Source: Amoebidium appalachense (lineage: Eukaryota; Ichthyosporea). From it: DNA of 64,000 nt. The notes under the pieces were generated by a model. That model did not search any database. It was not told where the DNA came from and saw only the letters and a list, made by a program, of their open reading frames with translations. Positions 26,484 to 37,146 of this stretch are shown here, piece after piece (position 1 is the stretch's first letter; every line of letters begins with the position of its first letter). The position numbers and the translations under genes are program-made. Where the stretch lies: assembly GCA_963693365.1 (NCBI GenBank), contig CAVNZM010000001.1:5580001-5644000 (forward strand), in the 5' to 3' direction.

Positions 26484-29400
26484 GTGTGGGAGCCGGGCAT
26501 CGTCGTGGGTCCTCAAGACAGCGTCGAGGTGGTATGGCATGAATGTTTGTGGGGTGACTCTACCAAAGGTATGAATGGTGTGAATGTTTTGTGGTTGGGG
26601 GAGGTTCCCCAGCCACAAGTGGATGGTCTCAGTGTTTCTTGTCCCAACCCGGTGTTTGTTCTAACCACACCGGAGGGGGTTTCTGTGCCATTGTTTCCGG
26701 GAGGGGGGGGGACACACACGAGTAAAGGGGGAAGGGGGGGGAAGGCACAGACACATAGAAACACACCACCACAACAACATACGACGGTTGCAGACACACC
26801 TACACCCACACACACACCCACACATACACCACACACACACACACCACCCACCCACACATCACACACACACACTCCACCACCACCCACATCACATACACAC
26901 CCCACCCCACCCGTGCAGGCACCACAGGTAGGTATGTTGCACGTAGGTATCGAGGGTGTGAGTCTTCGTGGGCAGGGATTGGGAGTGAGTGATGATGTGT
27001 TGCTTGAATTGGAGGAGGATTTAGTTGGTTTTAGCCGGCATTATATAGACGTATGGTTAGCTGATGGTAAGTTGAAGGCTGTTGCTTTGCTCGATGGAGG
27101 GGCTCAGGTTAATTGTGTGCATGCTTCGTTTATTCGTCGTTTTAATCAGGCCGGGGGGGAAATTCCTATTTTAGATGCTTCTAGCACAGCCTTAGGTAGT
27201 GCTAATAATAGTAGTATGTCTGTGGAAGGTGTTTGTGTGTTGCCGTGTGCGATAGGTGGCCAGGCTATGCATGTTGCTTGTTATGTGGTTAAGGATTTAG
27301 CTCAAAGTGTTTTGTTGGGAGCCCCATTTTTCCGTAGACATGTGAATGCTCTGTTTGAACGTACGAATGTTTTAGAATTGCAGTCCGGCGTTAAAATTAA
27401 AACCCATGATGGGCTCGACGGTTATCAGTCTGGTGCTAGAACGGTAGCTGAAGTAGTAATCGAGCCTTATCAGTGCCAAACGGTACGTGTCCGGGCCGGC
27501 AATCATGTTAGGATAGGGGATTTAGGGGTTTTTACTCCGAAAACCCCATTTCAGGAGGTGGCCCAATGGACCCTTAGTAGGGTATGGCCGGATAAGACAA
27601 TAGAAATAGAATTAGTGAATCCGGGCATCGAGCCTATAGTGATTAGGTCAGGTGTTTCCGTCGGTAGTTTCACTAATGAGATTGGTAGTATAGAGGTCTC
27701 TCTTATTACCCAAAAGGAGGATGCCGGCTCGAAGGGTGACTCAGGAGGAGGGGGAACAACTTTATTTAACGTTAGCCACCAAAATGTCACCCGACACGAT
27801 GGGGGGGGGGACCGCGACAGCACCGGTCCCACTCCCCCGACCCCCAAGAGGAAGGAGGGTCACCCCGGGTGTGAGAATGTGCAGGGAGGGGGGGAGGGTG
27901 TTGGTCTAACCCGTGGATCTGACGGGTTAACCAACACCGTGGGGGGCAGGGTGGCCACAGACCTGGCCCCCCACATACATGCACTAACTCATCAGGAATT
28001 GCCCGGGGCATTGGTGTGCCGGGGGGAGGGGGGGGGTGCTAAGGGTGACCGCCTATATCCGGAGGTACCTCAACCTCACCCCGAGCAGCACCGATGTAAT
28101 ACAGGAGGTGAAATGTTAAGTGGCACTCCGGTGAATAAGGATGCATCCACTTGTGATGGGGGTAACCCGGAGTTAGTATTGCCGTTTGGTATGAAGGAGG
28201 GGGATTGGACGGTAGAACAGAAAAAATTGTTAGCTAAGTTATTTGATAGGACTCGGTTTGCATTTCTGGCCGATGATAACGAAGTAGGCTTCGTTAAAGG
28301 GTTTGAAATGCAGATCGACACAGGTGATAATAGGCCGGTAGTGATGCCTAGCTATAGAATGGAGCAGTATAAATTGTCGGATGCGCTAATTATAGTGAGT
28401 GATATGTTCAAAAAGGGTCATGTGGAGCATAGTTCGAGTCCGTGGAGAAGTCCGGTGCTATTGGTTAAGAAGCCCGACGGGTCTTGGCGTCTAGTGAACG
28501 ATTACAGGGCTCTGAATCGGATCACTAAGGCAGACCAATGGCCTCTCCCTAACATAGACGAGCAGCTTTCACAGCTGCACGGCTATACTCACTTTGCTAA
28601 ACTTGATTTAAAAGCAGCTTTTTGGCAGATAAGGTTGGAGGAGAGCAGCAAGGAGAAGACTGCCTTTGCACTGGGTGACCAGCTGTTCCAGTACAAGGTG
28701 GTGCCGATGGGTTTGCTCTCCTCTCCAGCTATGTTGTGCCGGGTAATGTATAAAATTCTCCACCCTCATTTGGATGTATGCCACCCTTATTTGGATGATG
28801 TTTTAATTAAAGGTAGGTCATTTGAGGAGCTAGTTAATAATTGTGAAAAAGTATTTTTAGCTTTGGGTGAGTCTGGTCTTCGCATTAGCGGTAGCAAGAC
28901 TGTGATTGGTGTGCCGGAGGTTAAGTTTTTAGGTCATATTGTGTCTAGTAATGGTCTTTCCCCTGATCCGGAGAAAATCCGGGCCATAGTTGAGTGGCCC
29001 CGTCCTCAGACTGTCACTCAACTAAGGCAATTTTTAGGTTTAACTAATTATCTTCGTCGTTATATTAAGGATTATAGTATGCTTGCTTTGCCGTTAACTA
29101 GTCAGACGGGGGGGGAGAAGAAGAATAGAATAGATTGGAATGTTGATGCTGTTTCTGCTTTCGAAAAGCTTAAGTTAGCTTTGCAGTCTTCGAGTATGCT
29201 TGTTCATCCTGATTTTTCGGCCGGGGGGGGGATGTTTAAAGTTCGGTGTGATGCAAGTAAGGTTGCTGAGGGGGCCGTGTTATATCAAGTGCAGGAGGGG
29301 CAGGATAGAGTGATTGCTTATGCTAGTCGTTCATTTAGTAAAAGTGAACGTAGATATAGCAATCCGGAGAGAGAGTCCCATGCTATCTTTTGGGCAGTCT

Positions 29401-29702
29401 CACAGGCATGGAGGTATATACTCGCAGGCAGGACGTTTGAGGTCTACACCGACCACAAGCCCTGCCTAGCCATGGCCGGCACCACTCGTCTGGTCAACGA
29501 GAGGATGCAGAAGTGGGCCGCGGCTCTCGGTGAGTTCTCCTATACATTGTTTTATGCCAAGGGTGAAACAATGGTCGACTGTGATGCTCTCTCTCGTGCT
29601 GCTTATATTTTGTTTGAAGAAGAGAAGGAGGGGGAGGGGGGGGATAGTGAGAGACGGGGGGGGAGGGGGGGGAAGGGGGGGCGAGTGAGCAGAAAGGAAT
29701 AG
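26484..29702 (+). CDS. Element B Pol: protease, reverse transcriptase, RNase H
   Basis: 1072 codons from the first in-frame GTG; the frame is open from 26382 and reads sensibly there (QVAENLHPPPPQVKLPF). A His/Thr/Pro linker encoded by a CA-type microsatellite lies at about 95-145. The protease-like domain carries LLDGGAQVN with Asp204, where DTG or DSG is expected. RT shows FAKLDLKAAFWQI, VVPMGLLSSP and the active site YLDD (Tyr769). RNase H starts at RCDASKVAEGA (Asp923) and includes YTDHKPCL. The frame ends in a Gly/Arg-rich tail encoded by G-runs; the integrase continues in another frame right after. Element C carries the same ORF at 39488-42655. Confidence 0.93.
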   Translation: MWEPGIVVGPQDSVEVVWHECLWGDSTKGMNGVNVLWLGEVPQPQVDGLSVSCPNPVFVLTTPEGVSVPLFPGGGGTHTSKGGRGGKAQTHRNTPPQQHTTVADTPTPTHTPTHTPHTHTPPTHTSHTHTPPPPTSHTHPTPPVQAPQVGMLHVGIEGVSLRGQGLGVSDDVLLELEEDLVGFSRHYIDVWLADGKLKAVALLDGGAQVNCVHASFIRRFNQAGGEIPILDASSTALGSANNSSMSVEGVCVLPCAIGGQAMHVACYVVKDLAQSVLLGAPFFRRHVNALFERTNVLELQSGVKIKTHDGLDGYQSGARTVAEVVIEPYQCQTVRVRAGNHVRIGDLGVFTPKTPFQEVAQWTLSRVWPDKTIEIELVNPGIEPIVIRSGVSVGSFTNEIGSIEVSLITQKEDAGSKGDSGGGGTTLFNVSHQNVTRHDGGGDRDSTGPTPPTPKRKEGHPGCENVQGGGEGVGLTRGSDGLTNTVGGRVATDLAPHIHALTHQELPGALVCRGEGGGAKGDRLYPEVPQPHPEQHRCNTGGEMLSGTPVNKDASTCDGGNPELVLPFGMKEGDWTVEQKKLLAKLFDRTRFAFLADDNEVGFVKGFEMQIDTGDNRPVVMPSYRMEQYKLSDALIIVSDMFKKGHVEHSSSPWRSPVLLVKKPDGSWRLVNDYRALNRITKADQWPLPNIDEQLSQLHGYTHFAKLDLKAAFWQIRLEESSKEKTAFALGDQLFQYKVVPMGLLSSPAMLCRVMYKILHPHLDVCHPYLDDVLIKGRSFEELVNNCEKVFLALGESGLRISGSKTVIGVPEVKFLGHIVSSNGLSPDPEKIRAIVEWPRPQTVTQLRQFLGLTNYLRRYIKDYSMLALPLTSQTGGEKKNRIDWNVDAVSAFEKLKLALQSSSMLVHPDFSAGGGMFKVRCDASKVAEGAVLYQVQEGQDRVIAYASRSFSKSERRYSNPERESHAIFWAVSQAWRYILAGRTFEVYTDHKPCLAMAGTTRLVNERMQKWAAALGEFSYTLFYAKGETMVDCDALSRAAYILFEEEKEGEGGDSERRGGRGGKGGRVSRKE

Positions 29703-31506
29703 ATGCTGTGTCTGTGGATGTGTCTTCTTGGGTTCCGGGGTTGCTTGCTTATAAGTGTAGGAGAGGGGGGGGGAGGTATTTGTCGGTGTCTGAGGTCGGG
29801 ACCGAGTCTCATGGCTCGGCCCCTGCCTTAGCACCTACGGCTTTGATCTTAGCTCAGGAGGAAGATGTGTTGATTGGTCTGGTTAAGAATTATTTAAAGG
29901 GGCCGGTTGATTCGATTAAATTTACAAATAAAAGGCAGATGATTAAGGTAGCTAAGTTAGCAAAAATGTGTCAGGTAGAGCAGGATTTAGTTTATCATTG
30001 TTCTGGGCCAGACGGACACCGAGTTTGGGTCCCGACGGCACTTGTGCCTGAGGTTTTGCATATGGTGCTAGAGCATCCCATGGCTGGTCATTTAGGTGTA
30101 AATAGGACGTTGCTTCGTGTTAATCGTTCGTATTTTTGGCCGGGTATGAGTAGGGAGGTGAGGGATTATGTGTTGTCATGCATGCATTGTCAGGAAAGGA
30201 ATGAGAGTCCCCACTCTCGTTCCCGCCCGTCGTTTATTAGGGATTTTAATGTTCGTATGTTTGAAAGGGTAGCAGTGGATGTGGTCGGTCCTTTTAATTC
30301 TACGGTTGAGGGTAACACTGTTCTTGTTACCGTCACCGAGTGGCCACTCGTTGGGTTGAAGTTTTTCCTCTCCCCACTGCTAATGCCGTTTTGTTTGCTC
30401 GTATTTTTGTGGATGAAATTTGTCTTAGGTTTGGTTGTCCTCGTGTTTTGTTAACGGATAGGAGTCGTGTGTTTTTAAATCAGTTGGTGTCGGAGGTGTG
30501 TAAAATTTTAAGGGTAGCTCATATCACTACGTCTGCATATCACCCTCAAGCAAATGCCATCTCTGAACGTGTGCATGCAGTGTTTCAGAAGTCCTTTGGC
30601 AAAATGGTGGATGTGGAGGCTAATGATTGGGATCATATGTCTAGGTTTATTGCTCATTCATATAATTCTACCCCTCATGCTGTGACTGGTTTTTCTCCGT
30701 TTTATTTGGTCTATGGGCAGGAGGCTATTAGTTTGTTAGATACGGCACTTTTGCCGATGGGGGGGGCTGACCGACTAACTTATCCCCACTGGACTGAGTT
30801 CCGGGAGCAGCTACTAACCCGGGCCCGGGCTGCACGTGATGCAGCTCTGGCCCGTACACAGCAGGCACAGGCACGTACAGACGTGTCCACACGTCCGTTA
30901 CGTGAATTTGCCGAGGGTACTTTAGTTTTAATTAGGGATCATACTAGGAAGAAGAGATATAAGCAGGAGCAGGAAGGTAAGGGTGAAGGTGAAGGTCTTC
31001 GTAAGTATGGTAAGAAATGGTTGCCTCTTTTTATCGGTCCGTATAAAATAGTGGCTAGGTTAGGTCCGACGGAATATAAGGTGCAGAGGTTAGATAATGA
31101 GAGTGATGTTAGATTTTATAATGTAGATGATATAAAGGAATATTATGATAGGGCCCTTAGGGTTAAACGGCCGGAGGGCCGTCGAGTGTTAGATGCATTC
31201 ACCCCCGACTATGACGGGTCGGTGGATGTATCGGAGGCTGCAGTAGATAAAATTATGGATAAAAAGGTTATCGAAGGTAAGGAAGGTAAGGTAAATTATT
31301 ATTTAATTCGTTTTGAGGGAGGTTATCAGGAAGATCAGTGGTTGCCTGAGTTTCATTTGGATTGCCCGTTTTCTATTCGTGCTTATGAGGCTAGATTAGT
31401 GCAGAGGGAGTTGCCTAGTGCTCCCTCTCGGCCAAAGAGAGTTATTCCTCAGTTTAATCGTGGTGTGAAAAAGTCGGTGGGGGAGGGGGCCGGGGGGGGG
31501 GAGTGA
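29703..31506 (+). pseudogene. Element B integrase with chromodomain-like C-terminus, one frame break
   Basis: The frame from about 29703 reads GIDAVSVDVSSWVPG, then a zinc finger (HPMAGHLGVNRT ... CMHCQ) and VAVDVVGPF with the first catalytic Asp. Near 30340 the frame shifts: GAG TGG CC lacks one base compared with a frame continuing EMATRWVEVFPL. The second frame (30340-31506) carries LLTDRSRVF (second Asp), HPQANAISERVH (Glu), a GPY-like region (FIGPYKIVARLGPTEYKV) and a chromodomain-like end (KVNYYLIRFEGGYQEDQWLPE). This break is not at a homopolymer, so it is probably a real inactivating change in this copy. Confidence 0.9.
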
Positions 31507-31774
31507 TGCAAATACACGTAGACACACGGGGGGAGGGGGAGGGAGGGGAGGAGACCGAGGGAGGAGTGTGAACGTAGTCGTAGGAATTTAATTTATTATC
31601 ATAGGTGTCTCCGTAGGTATCAAGCTTATGGTGTAGATTAATTTATTATTTTTCTTCGTAATTTATTTAATTTAATTTTTTTTAGGAGACTGATTAGTCT
31701 ATGTCTTTTTAGGGGGTGTTAGATGTAATGTGACTGAGGTGGGACTCAGCTTTTCCGGGGGCCGGGGGGGGAGT

Positions 31775-32485
31775 TGACATATACTAATCCGTCTCAGCAG
31801 ATTAGCCTAAGTCTACGATCGAGATCGGGGGGGGGGGGGGGGGTGGCCCGGGTCCACAGATCATCAAGATCAAGTCCGGGGCCTCAAGATAGCTGTACAG
31901 CTGCGTGCATCTTGCCTCTGCCGGCGCAGGGCATTGGACCACGTCAGCCGGGACAGCCGTCCAATAGAATTCTAATTAGTGTGTAGGATAGATCGTAGGA
32001 GGACTTAGGAATGTCATTGTTCGGGCAGAAGCCCTTTTGTAAGGATTGGCAAGGTTTGATAGTATATGTTGCCAAACGTATTTATATATTTAGATGTAGA
32101 GGAAAGGGGGGGAGGGAGGGGGGGGGAGGATAGTATGAAATGTAGATTTAGACTCTGCGGTGCCACTAGGGGGAGGGTGAGGGGTGAGACTTGGATAAAT
32201 ATATTAGTTGAGTAGATCGACTTAGCTCGTGCAGGCGCACGATAAAAGTAGATCGGAATGTTAATGGAATGTGGCATCGTAGGGGGCCAGGTGATGATGA
32301 TCTTGTAGGGCACGGCCTTGATGGCCTCAGTCGTAACTTAGACTCAATCCGTACGGATCTAAGTTTGCCCGTCGGAGCCTGGTCTTAATAAACTTTACCG
32401 TTTTTCTGTACACGTTCGTTCCTTTTCGTGTGTGTACACTTAGTAGAGTGCCGCGTCTCTAGTACACATACATTAGGATACGACA
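31775..32485 (+). repeat. 3' LTR of element B
   Basis: 711 bp, same as 24138-24853 apart from homopolymer lengths. Preceded by the polypurine tract and followed by target duplication GTATG. Confidence 0.95.
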
Positions 32486-34003
32486 GTATGTTTTCGTTCT
32501 CATGCAGAATATATCCTATACGGCTTAACCCATCAGCATCGTGCATGGTAGGGCCAGGACGGTAGTATAGATCGAAATCATACTCCTGCATTTCCAAAGC
32601 CCACCGTTGCATCCGTTCGTTTGCTATCCGTTTGACACCTTTAAGAGAAAGACAGGGCTTATGGTCACTTTCCACAATAGTATTCACTCGACCATACACG
32701 TACACCCTAAACTCTTTCAGTGCCCAATAGATTGCATGCGTTTCTCGTTCGATGTTGCTCCACCTACGTTCGGTAGGTTGAAACATCCGGGAGGCATATG
32801 CCACCGTGCGGAACTTGCCATCTTTTTGTTTTTGATACAGGCAAGCCCCTTCCGAGAACCGACTAGCATCACAACGAATAAGAAACTGACCCCCCGTGGG
32901 GGAAAGATCGGGCAGGGCAAGCACTTCCTCCGATAACGCCGATTTTAAATCTTTAAACGAGCGATCCAATTCGTCCGTCCATTTTAACCGTCGGTGTTTT
33001 TCTCCGTAACACTCGGCATTCATGGGTCGGGCTCGCTCTGCATAATTTAAAATGTGACGGCGGAGATAGGAAGTAATACCCAGAAAACCCCGGAGTTGGT
33101 GTAGTGTGTTTGGTACCGGCCAATCTTTCACTGCCTGAACCTTTTTCGGGTCGGGCCGAATGCCATTCACACCTACAATCCAACCCAAAAACGGTATTTC
33201 CGTAAGCCCAATGTATGTCTTTGCCCCATCGAGCTTAACACCATATTCACCGAGACGGGTGAAAAGTCGGTCAAGCTTCTGTATTAATTCTTTTTCGGTG
33301 TGTGCACCCACAGCTAAATCATCGGCATATACCACCACGTCATCGGCCAGAGGGGCCAAAATCTGTGTCATGATAGATGCTAGCTGGGACGGGGAAGTAC
33401 TGAGCCCCTGTGGTGCCACACAATAACGATACTGCACACCAGCCACAGAAAATCCTGTTTTTTCACGTGACTCAGCGTCTAGCAGTATTTGGTAAAAGGC
33501 ACCCGACATATCAGCTTTACAGAAATACTTATACCCAGCCAACTTCTCTATTTGTTGTTGCAAGTTGGGCATGGGCCAGGCAGATTTTCGAATTTGCTTG
33601 TTAAGAGCACGAAAATCAGTCAGCAGACGGTATTTCCCGTTTGGTTTTCGTATTACGAAGGTGGGTGAATTATACTGACTGTGTGCTTGTTCCATCTGCC
33701 CTCTACGACACATATCCTCCACGATCTCCTTTGCAGCCTGCTCTTTCACTTGTTCCAACCTCCACTGTTTTAATCGAATCGGTGGGTTATCCGATCTCCC
33801 GTGTCTATGTGCATGGTGAATCCTTTAATCTGAGGAAATTCGTCGGGGTCCGTAGTGATGAAGCAACGAGAGTGTGCTTCTAATAGTTTCTTGACATCCG
33901 GAAGCATACTCTGAGGCACCCTATTCCAATCAAAACCGTGGGGAGCCTGGCCGGCATCGTGTGCACCCCCACCCGAAATTTCCGAAATTTTTCGCGGGGG
34001 GGG
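32486..34003 (-). pseudogene. Element A reverse transcriptase and RNase H
   Basis: Frame open from about 33785 to the insertion point of element B. RT motifs are YRLLTDFRALNKQ, FCKADMSGAFYQI, VAPQGLSTSPSQ and the active site VVYADDLAVG. RNase H motifs are IRCDASRFSEGACLY, NIERETHAIYWAL and ESDHKPCLSL. Between 34003 and about 33785 a different frame holds the protease-RT linker (HGFDWNRVPQSMLPDVKKLL and GFTMHIDTGD). The change of frame at about 33788 is not a homopolymer; the one at about 34003 is a C/G-run. The protein copies element RNA into DNA; this copy is broken. Confidence 0.9.
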
Positions 34004-35171
34004 GTTTTTCATGATCAACGGCACACATTGATTGGTCGATCGGTGAGTGTATCGGACCGCCTCTTGTCCCACTCACATGCCCTTCGTGCCCACACATGTT
34101 ATCGGTAGGCACCCGGCCCGGTGGCACGGCCGGAGGTGAATTGGGTAGGCAACCTTCTCCACCCCCCGTTGCCCACCTGATGCACTGCGCTATTGCACCA
34201 ACGACGGTTTGTGTACGGCTGGGGTGGGGTTCGGCTTGCAAAACACTCAGTTCGTGTATGTACTCATGTCGGCTCGTAGGAACGAAATGACCGATGGTAC
34301 CGAACACGTTCAAATCCGGACCCACACCATTTTCGCACACAACAGCAATAGATTTATCCACACTAATTTCACAGATGGTGGGGGGGAACTTATCTCGAAA
34401 TTCACGAGTAGGCTCGAAGATACCGAGGGTGCCAGCAGCAGCAGCAGCAGCAGTCACCTGCACCGTTGCACGTAATACACATCCAAAGCCAGATTTGACG
34501 GTGGTGTCGTGCTTGACGGTAACAGGACACATTGTGTAGGGGGTGTGCAAAGATGACGTCGGCACCACCATCCCCGACACCAGTGTTAGTGAGTGTGCTT
34601 GATGATTAGTGGTGGCAATGTGTTTGTTGGCAAAATCGTTCCCAATAATCATGTCATGCTTAATATTTTTAATTACTAAGCAAGGCCACATGAATGTTTG
34701 AGAACCGAGGCATAACGGGAGCATCACTTCACCACTCACAGCTAGAGCTTTATCGTTTTTTCTTACAGAAGTAACAATCACATCCGAGGGTTGCAAAGCA
34801 AACTCCTGCATGTGTCGGGAAAAAACAGCTTCACTAACCACCGTGAATGATGCCCCAGTGTCAAACAATGCAAAGTATTTTTCATTACTCAACGTAACAT
34901 TAACATAGATACGTCTTCCTGCATTGCATATGGCACTTATATCGAACACTTTTCTTATTCTATCGAGTGTTCGAAGTTTCTTTGTGGGGGGGGATAGGTG
35001 TGGGGGGGTGGGGGGTCGGGGGTCGGGGGAAGGGGGCTCGGAGGGGGGAAGATCGGAAGAAGCCGGGGCAGAAGCACATGGTATAGGCACATTTTTAATT
35101 ACTTTTTCGTGACCCACTGGGTCACAATGTGCAATACATGCCGTATCCGTGCATCCAGCACCGGCAATTAC
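33930..35171 (-). CDS. Element A protease region
   Basis: Continues in the same frame as Gag after a single TAG (35174-35172). A Pro/Ser-rich stretch comes first, then an aspartic protease with VNVTLSNEKYFALFDTGASF (DTGA active site) and HDMIIGNDFANKH (the conserved (I/L)(I/L)G(M/N)D(F/W) element). The frame runs on through a less conserved part until a homopolymer shift near 34003. The polyprotein would be cut by this domain. Confidence 0.85.
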   Translation of the reverse strand, partial: VIAGAGCTDTACIAHCDPVGHEKVIKNVPIPCASAPASSDLPPSEPPSPDPRPPTPPHLSPPTKKLRTLDRIRKVFDISAICNAGRRIYVNVTLSNEKYFALFDTGASFTVVSEAVFSRHMQEFALQPSDVIVTSVRKNDKALAVSGEVMLPLCLGSQTFMWPCLVIKNIKHDMIIGNDFANKHIATTNHQAHSLTLVSGMVVPTSSLHTPYTMCPVTVKHDTTVKSGFGCVLRATVQVTAAAAAAGTLGIFEPTREFRDKFPPTICEISVDKSIAVVCENGVGPDLNVFGTIGHFVPTSRHEYIHELSVLQAEPHPSRTQTVVGAIAQCIRWATGGGEGCLPNSPPAVPPGRVPTDNMCGHEGHVSGTRGGPIHSPIDQSMCAVDHEKPPPAKNFGNFGWGCTRCRPGSPRF

Positions 35172-37057
35172 CTATTTATCACTTTGCTTGCCCTTGTTCT
35201 TCTTGGCAGCTCGGGTGGGGCAATCTTTAAAACGATGCCCCGGCTGCTTGCAAGCCCAACAATTGGGCCCCCTCTTATCTTTCTTATTATCCTTAGCCCA
35301 TTTGCCCCCCCCATTAGATTTACCCTTACCACCAACATTACCCCCACTACCTCCGTGGCCACCCCCGTGACCACCACCACCACCACCATGCCCCCCACTA
35401 CCACCACCCATCTCATCTACAGCACCCACATTACGGTTACATTTTAAATTGTGAGCACCCACATCAGCCTCATACCGTCGGATGACACGGGCCATGGCTT
35501 GCTTGAGGGTGGTTGCAGCCCGGGCCTCCGAACAAAGGTCCGGGTAGTCGTTGAGGGTACGTTGGTAATGATGAAGCACAACCTCGGGCATGTTCTTGAG
35601 ACCCGTGTTGGAGACGATGCAATTAAATTTCTTGTGGAATGTCTTTATCGAGGCCGGAGTGTGCATAAAACGAAGCTTGTTCAGCTCCGAGTCGTTAAAA
35701 TGCTCCTCCTTGCGTTCCTTGTCTAAATACTTCTCAAGGAACTTAGCCCAAAAATCGTCGATGCCGGTGCACGTGGAAAGGTCGACGTTGTCGGCAGCAT
35801 CTCGGGGGTCCCCGGGGCCCATGCACATACGAATAAACATCAACGTGCGATTTAAGCCCACCAACTCCATAATACAAAAGAAAATTAGATGATGTTGGAG
35901 TTGTTTGTAGAATTCGTCGATATCGGCATCTGCCTCGAGCATAGGACGGGACTGAATTGCTGCTGAGGGGATGTGTTGAATCTTTTCCTTCCCCCTCCCG
36001 GTCGTCACCGTTGCCGTCGTTACCGTCACCGTCATCACCACCGTCACCGCCGTCGCCACCACCATCACCACCACCACCACCGGCACCACCAGCACCGTTA
36101 GCACCTCCGGCACCATTAGCACCACCGGCACCACCGTCAGCACCACCGTCCGGGGGGAGGTGGGGGGCCACCGCCACCTGCATTACCATCCCCATTTTCG
36201 TTGGCAGCAGGAGGGGGGTTGTTATGCCCCCCCCGGCCACCACCACGTCCACCCCTACCACCTCGGCCAGAGTTCTTACGGGGGCCCCGTCCGGCACGAA
36301 CCCACGAGGGGAGCATGCTTGGATGAAATTTTCGAGGGCCCCGGTTACCATAATAAGTAACCACTAGGTCGAGCTCACCACGACTAAGAGTCACTAACTG
36401 ATTGATAAATTCATGTGACTTAGTGATGTGGGAAGACTGCCCTGAAAGGCACGCGTAGTTTTGCCTGCCAAAGTGAATACATTCACGAGGGCGAGTAGTT
36501 GTTGGTGGAGCATGGTGAGTGCCGACGACGAACGGTACAGTGCCGTGCGCGCTGTACAGCTGGCAAACTTCGATACCAACAATGCCAGCAGCATGAACAG
36601 AAGGAGACACCCAAGAACGCACCAGCACCAAGCTGCCAGGCTCACGCCCGTCTTGTTGTGCAAATTTGCATACTCCGTTAGGGCGCGTACCAGGGCGTCT
36701 GGTGCCTCTGCTTGCGTTTGCGTTGACCTCGACTTCCAGCCCGTGGAGAAGGTCGACTGATGAATGTCGATTATCTTCAGGTGGCAGGTCTTCCGGGTCA
36801 AATGATTGGCCGTAGTCGGTTTCCCCTGAATGAAAAGAGAAGCAGTATTGATTGTCGTGTTGCAAGTCGTGTGAACGGAAGTAGACACGGTCGAGCAACG
36901 GAATGTCTGCTCCAGGAGGGTGCCACGGTGAAGCGCCGGGGGGGGAAAGGGGAACATTATAGCCGATTTCTTCAAGGAAAATGAGGTCGGCGTTTCTAGC
37001 TTCCCCCCCATGCAGGCCACTAGGGCCGGCATTGTTGTCACCAAGGTGGTTAGACAT
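35172..37057 (-). pseudogene. Element A Gag
   Basis: Starts at ATG 37057 (MSNHLGDNNAGPSGLHG). A first frame runs to an RGG-rich part (NSGRGGRGGRGGGRGG), then changes frame twice in G-rich DNA (near 36150-36180 and near 35990). The last frame holds the capsid-like core (DEFYKQLQHHLIFFCIMELV, DDFWAKFLEKYLDKERKEE, LKNMPEVVLHHYQRTLNDYP), a Gly/His stretch and one zinc knuckle CWACKQPGHRFKDC (C-X2-C-X4-H-X4-C). It ends at TAG 35174-35172, in frame with the protease. The breaks coincide with G-runs, so they could be sequencing errors. Confidence 0.85.
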
Positions 37058-37124
37058 GTTAGAACCCAAACAACTAAAAACATAGTACTTGCTTGATACG
37101 AGCACACTTGCAGCGCAAGAACTA

Positions 37125-37145
37125 GCGCTGCAGGGGGTGTAGCTC
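37125..37145 (-). promoter_or_regulatory. Candidate primer-binding region of element A
   Basis: After excision of element C, A's 5' LTR is followed on the coding strand by GC then TGAGCTACACCCCC. The complement on the plus strand is GGGGGTGTAGCTCA(G), which equals the first 15 nt of common eukaryotic tRNA-Ala sequences as I remember them. There is no TGG start as in ordinary primer sites. Elements B and C have AGCTACACC at the same place. Confidence 0.4.
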
Positions 37146-37146
37146 A

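Larger units (their letters stand above)
24138..32485 (+). mobile_element. Element B: Ty3/gypsy-type LTR retrotransposon, nearly complete
   Basis: LTRs at 24138-24853 (716 bp) and 31775-32485 (711 bp) start TGACATATAC and end GGATACGACA. GTATG duplications lie at 24133-24137 and 32486-32490. The LTRs appear identical except for homopolymer lengths, so the insertion is young. The order gag, protease-RT-RNase H, integrase with a chromodomain-like tail, and a polypurine tract (GGGGGGGAG just before 31775) is standard Ty3/gypsy. It lies inside element A's pol gene in opposite orientation. The integrase has a one-base frame break near 30340. The LTR carries a variable G-run and a poorly conserved purine tract. 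Confidence 0.96.

Noticed and set aside
37126-37146. tRNA-Ala gene
   Set aside because: Only the first 15 nt match; no anticodon arm or T-arm follows after element C is removed. Treated as a primer-site candidate instead.
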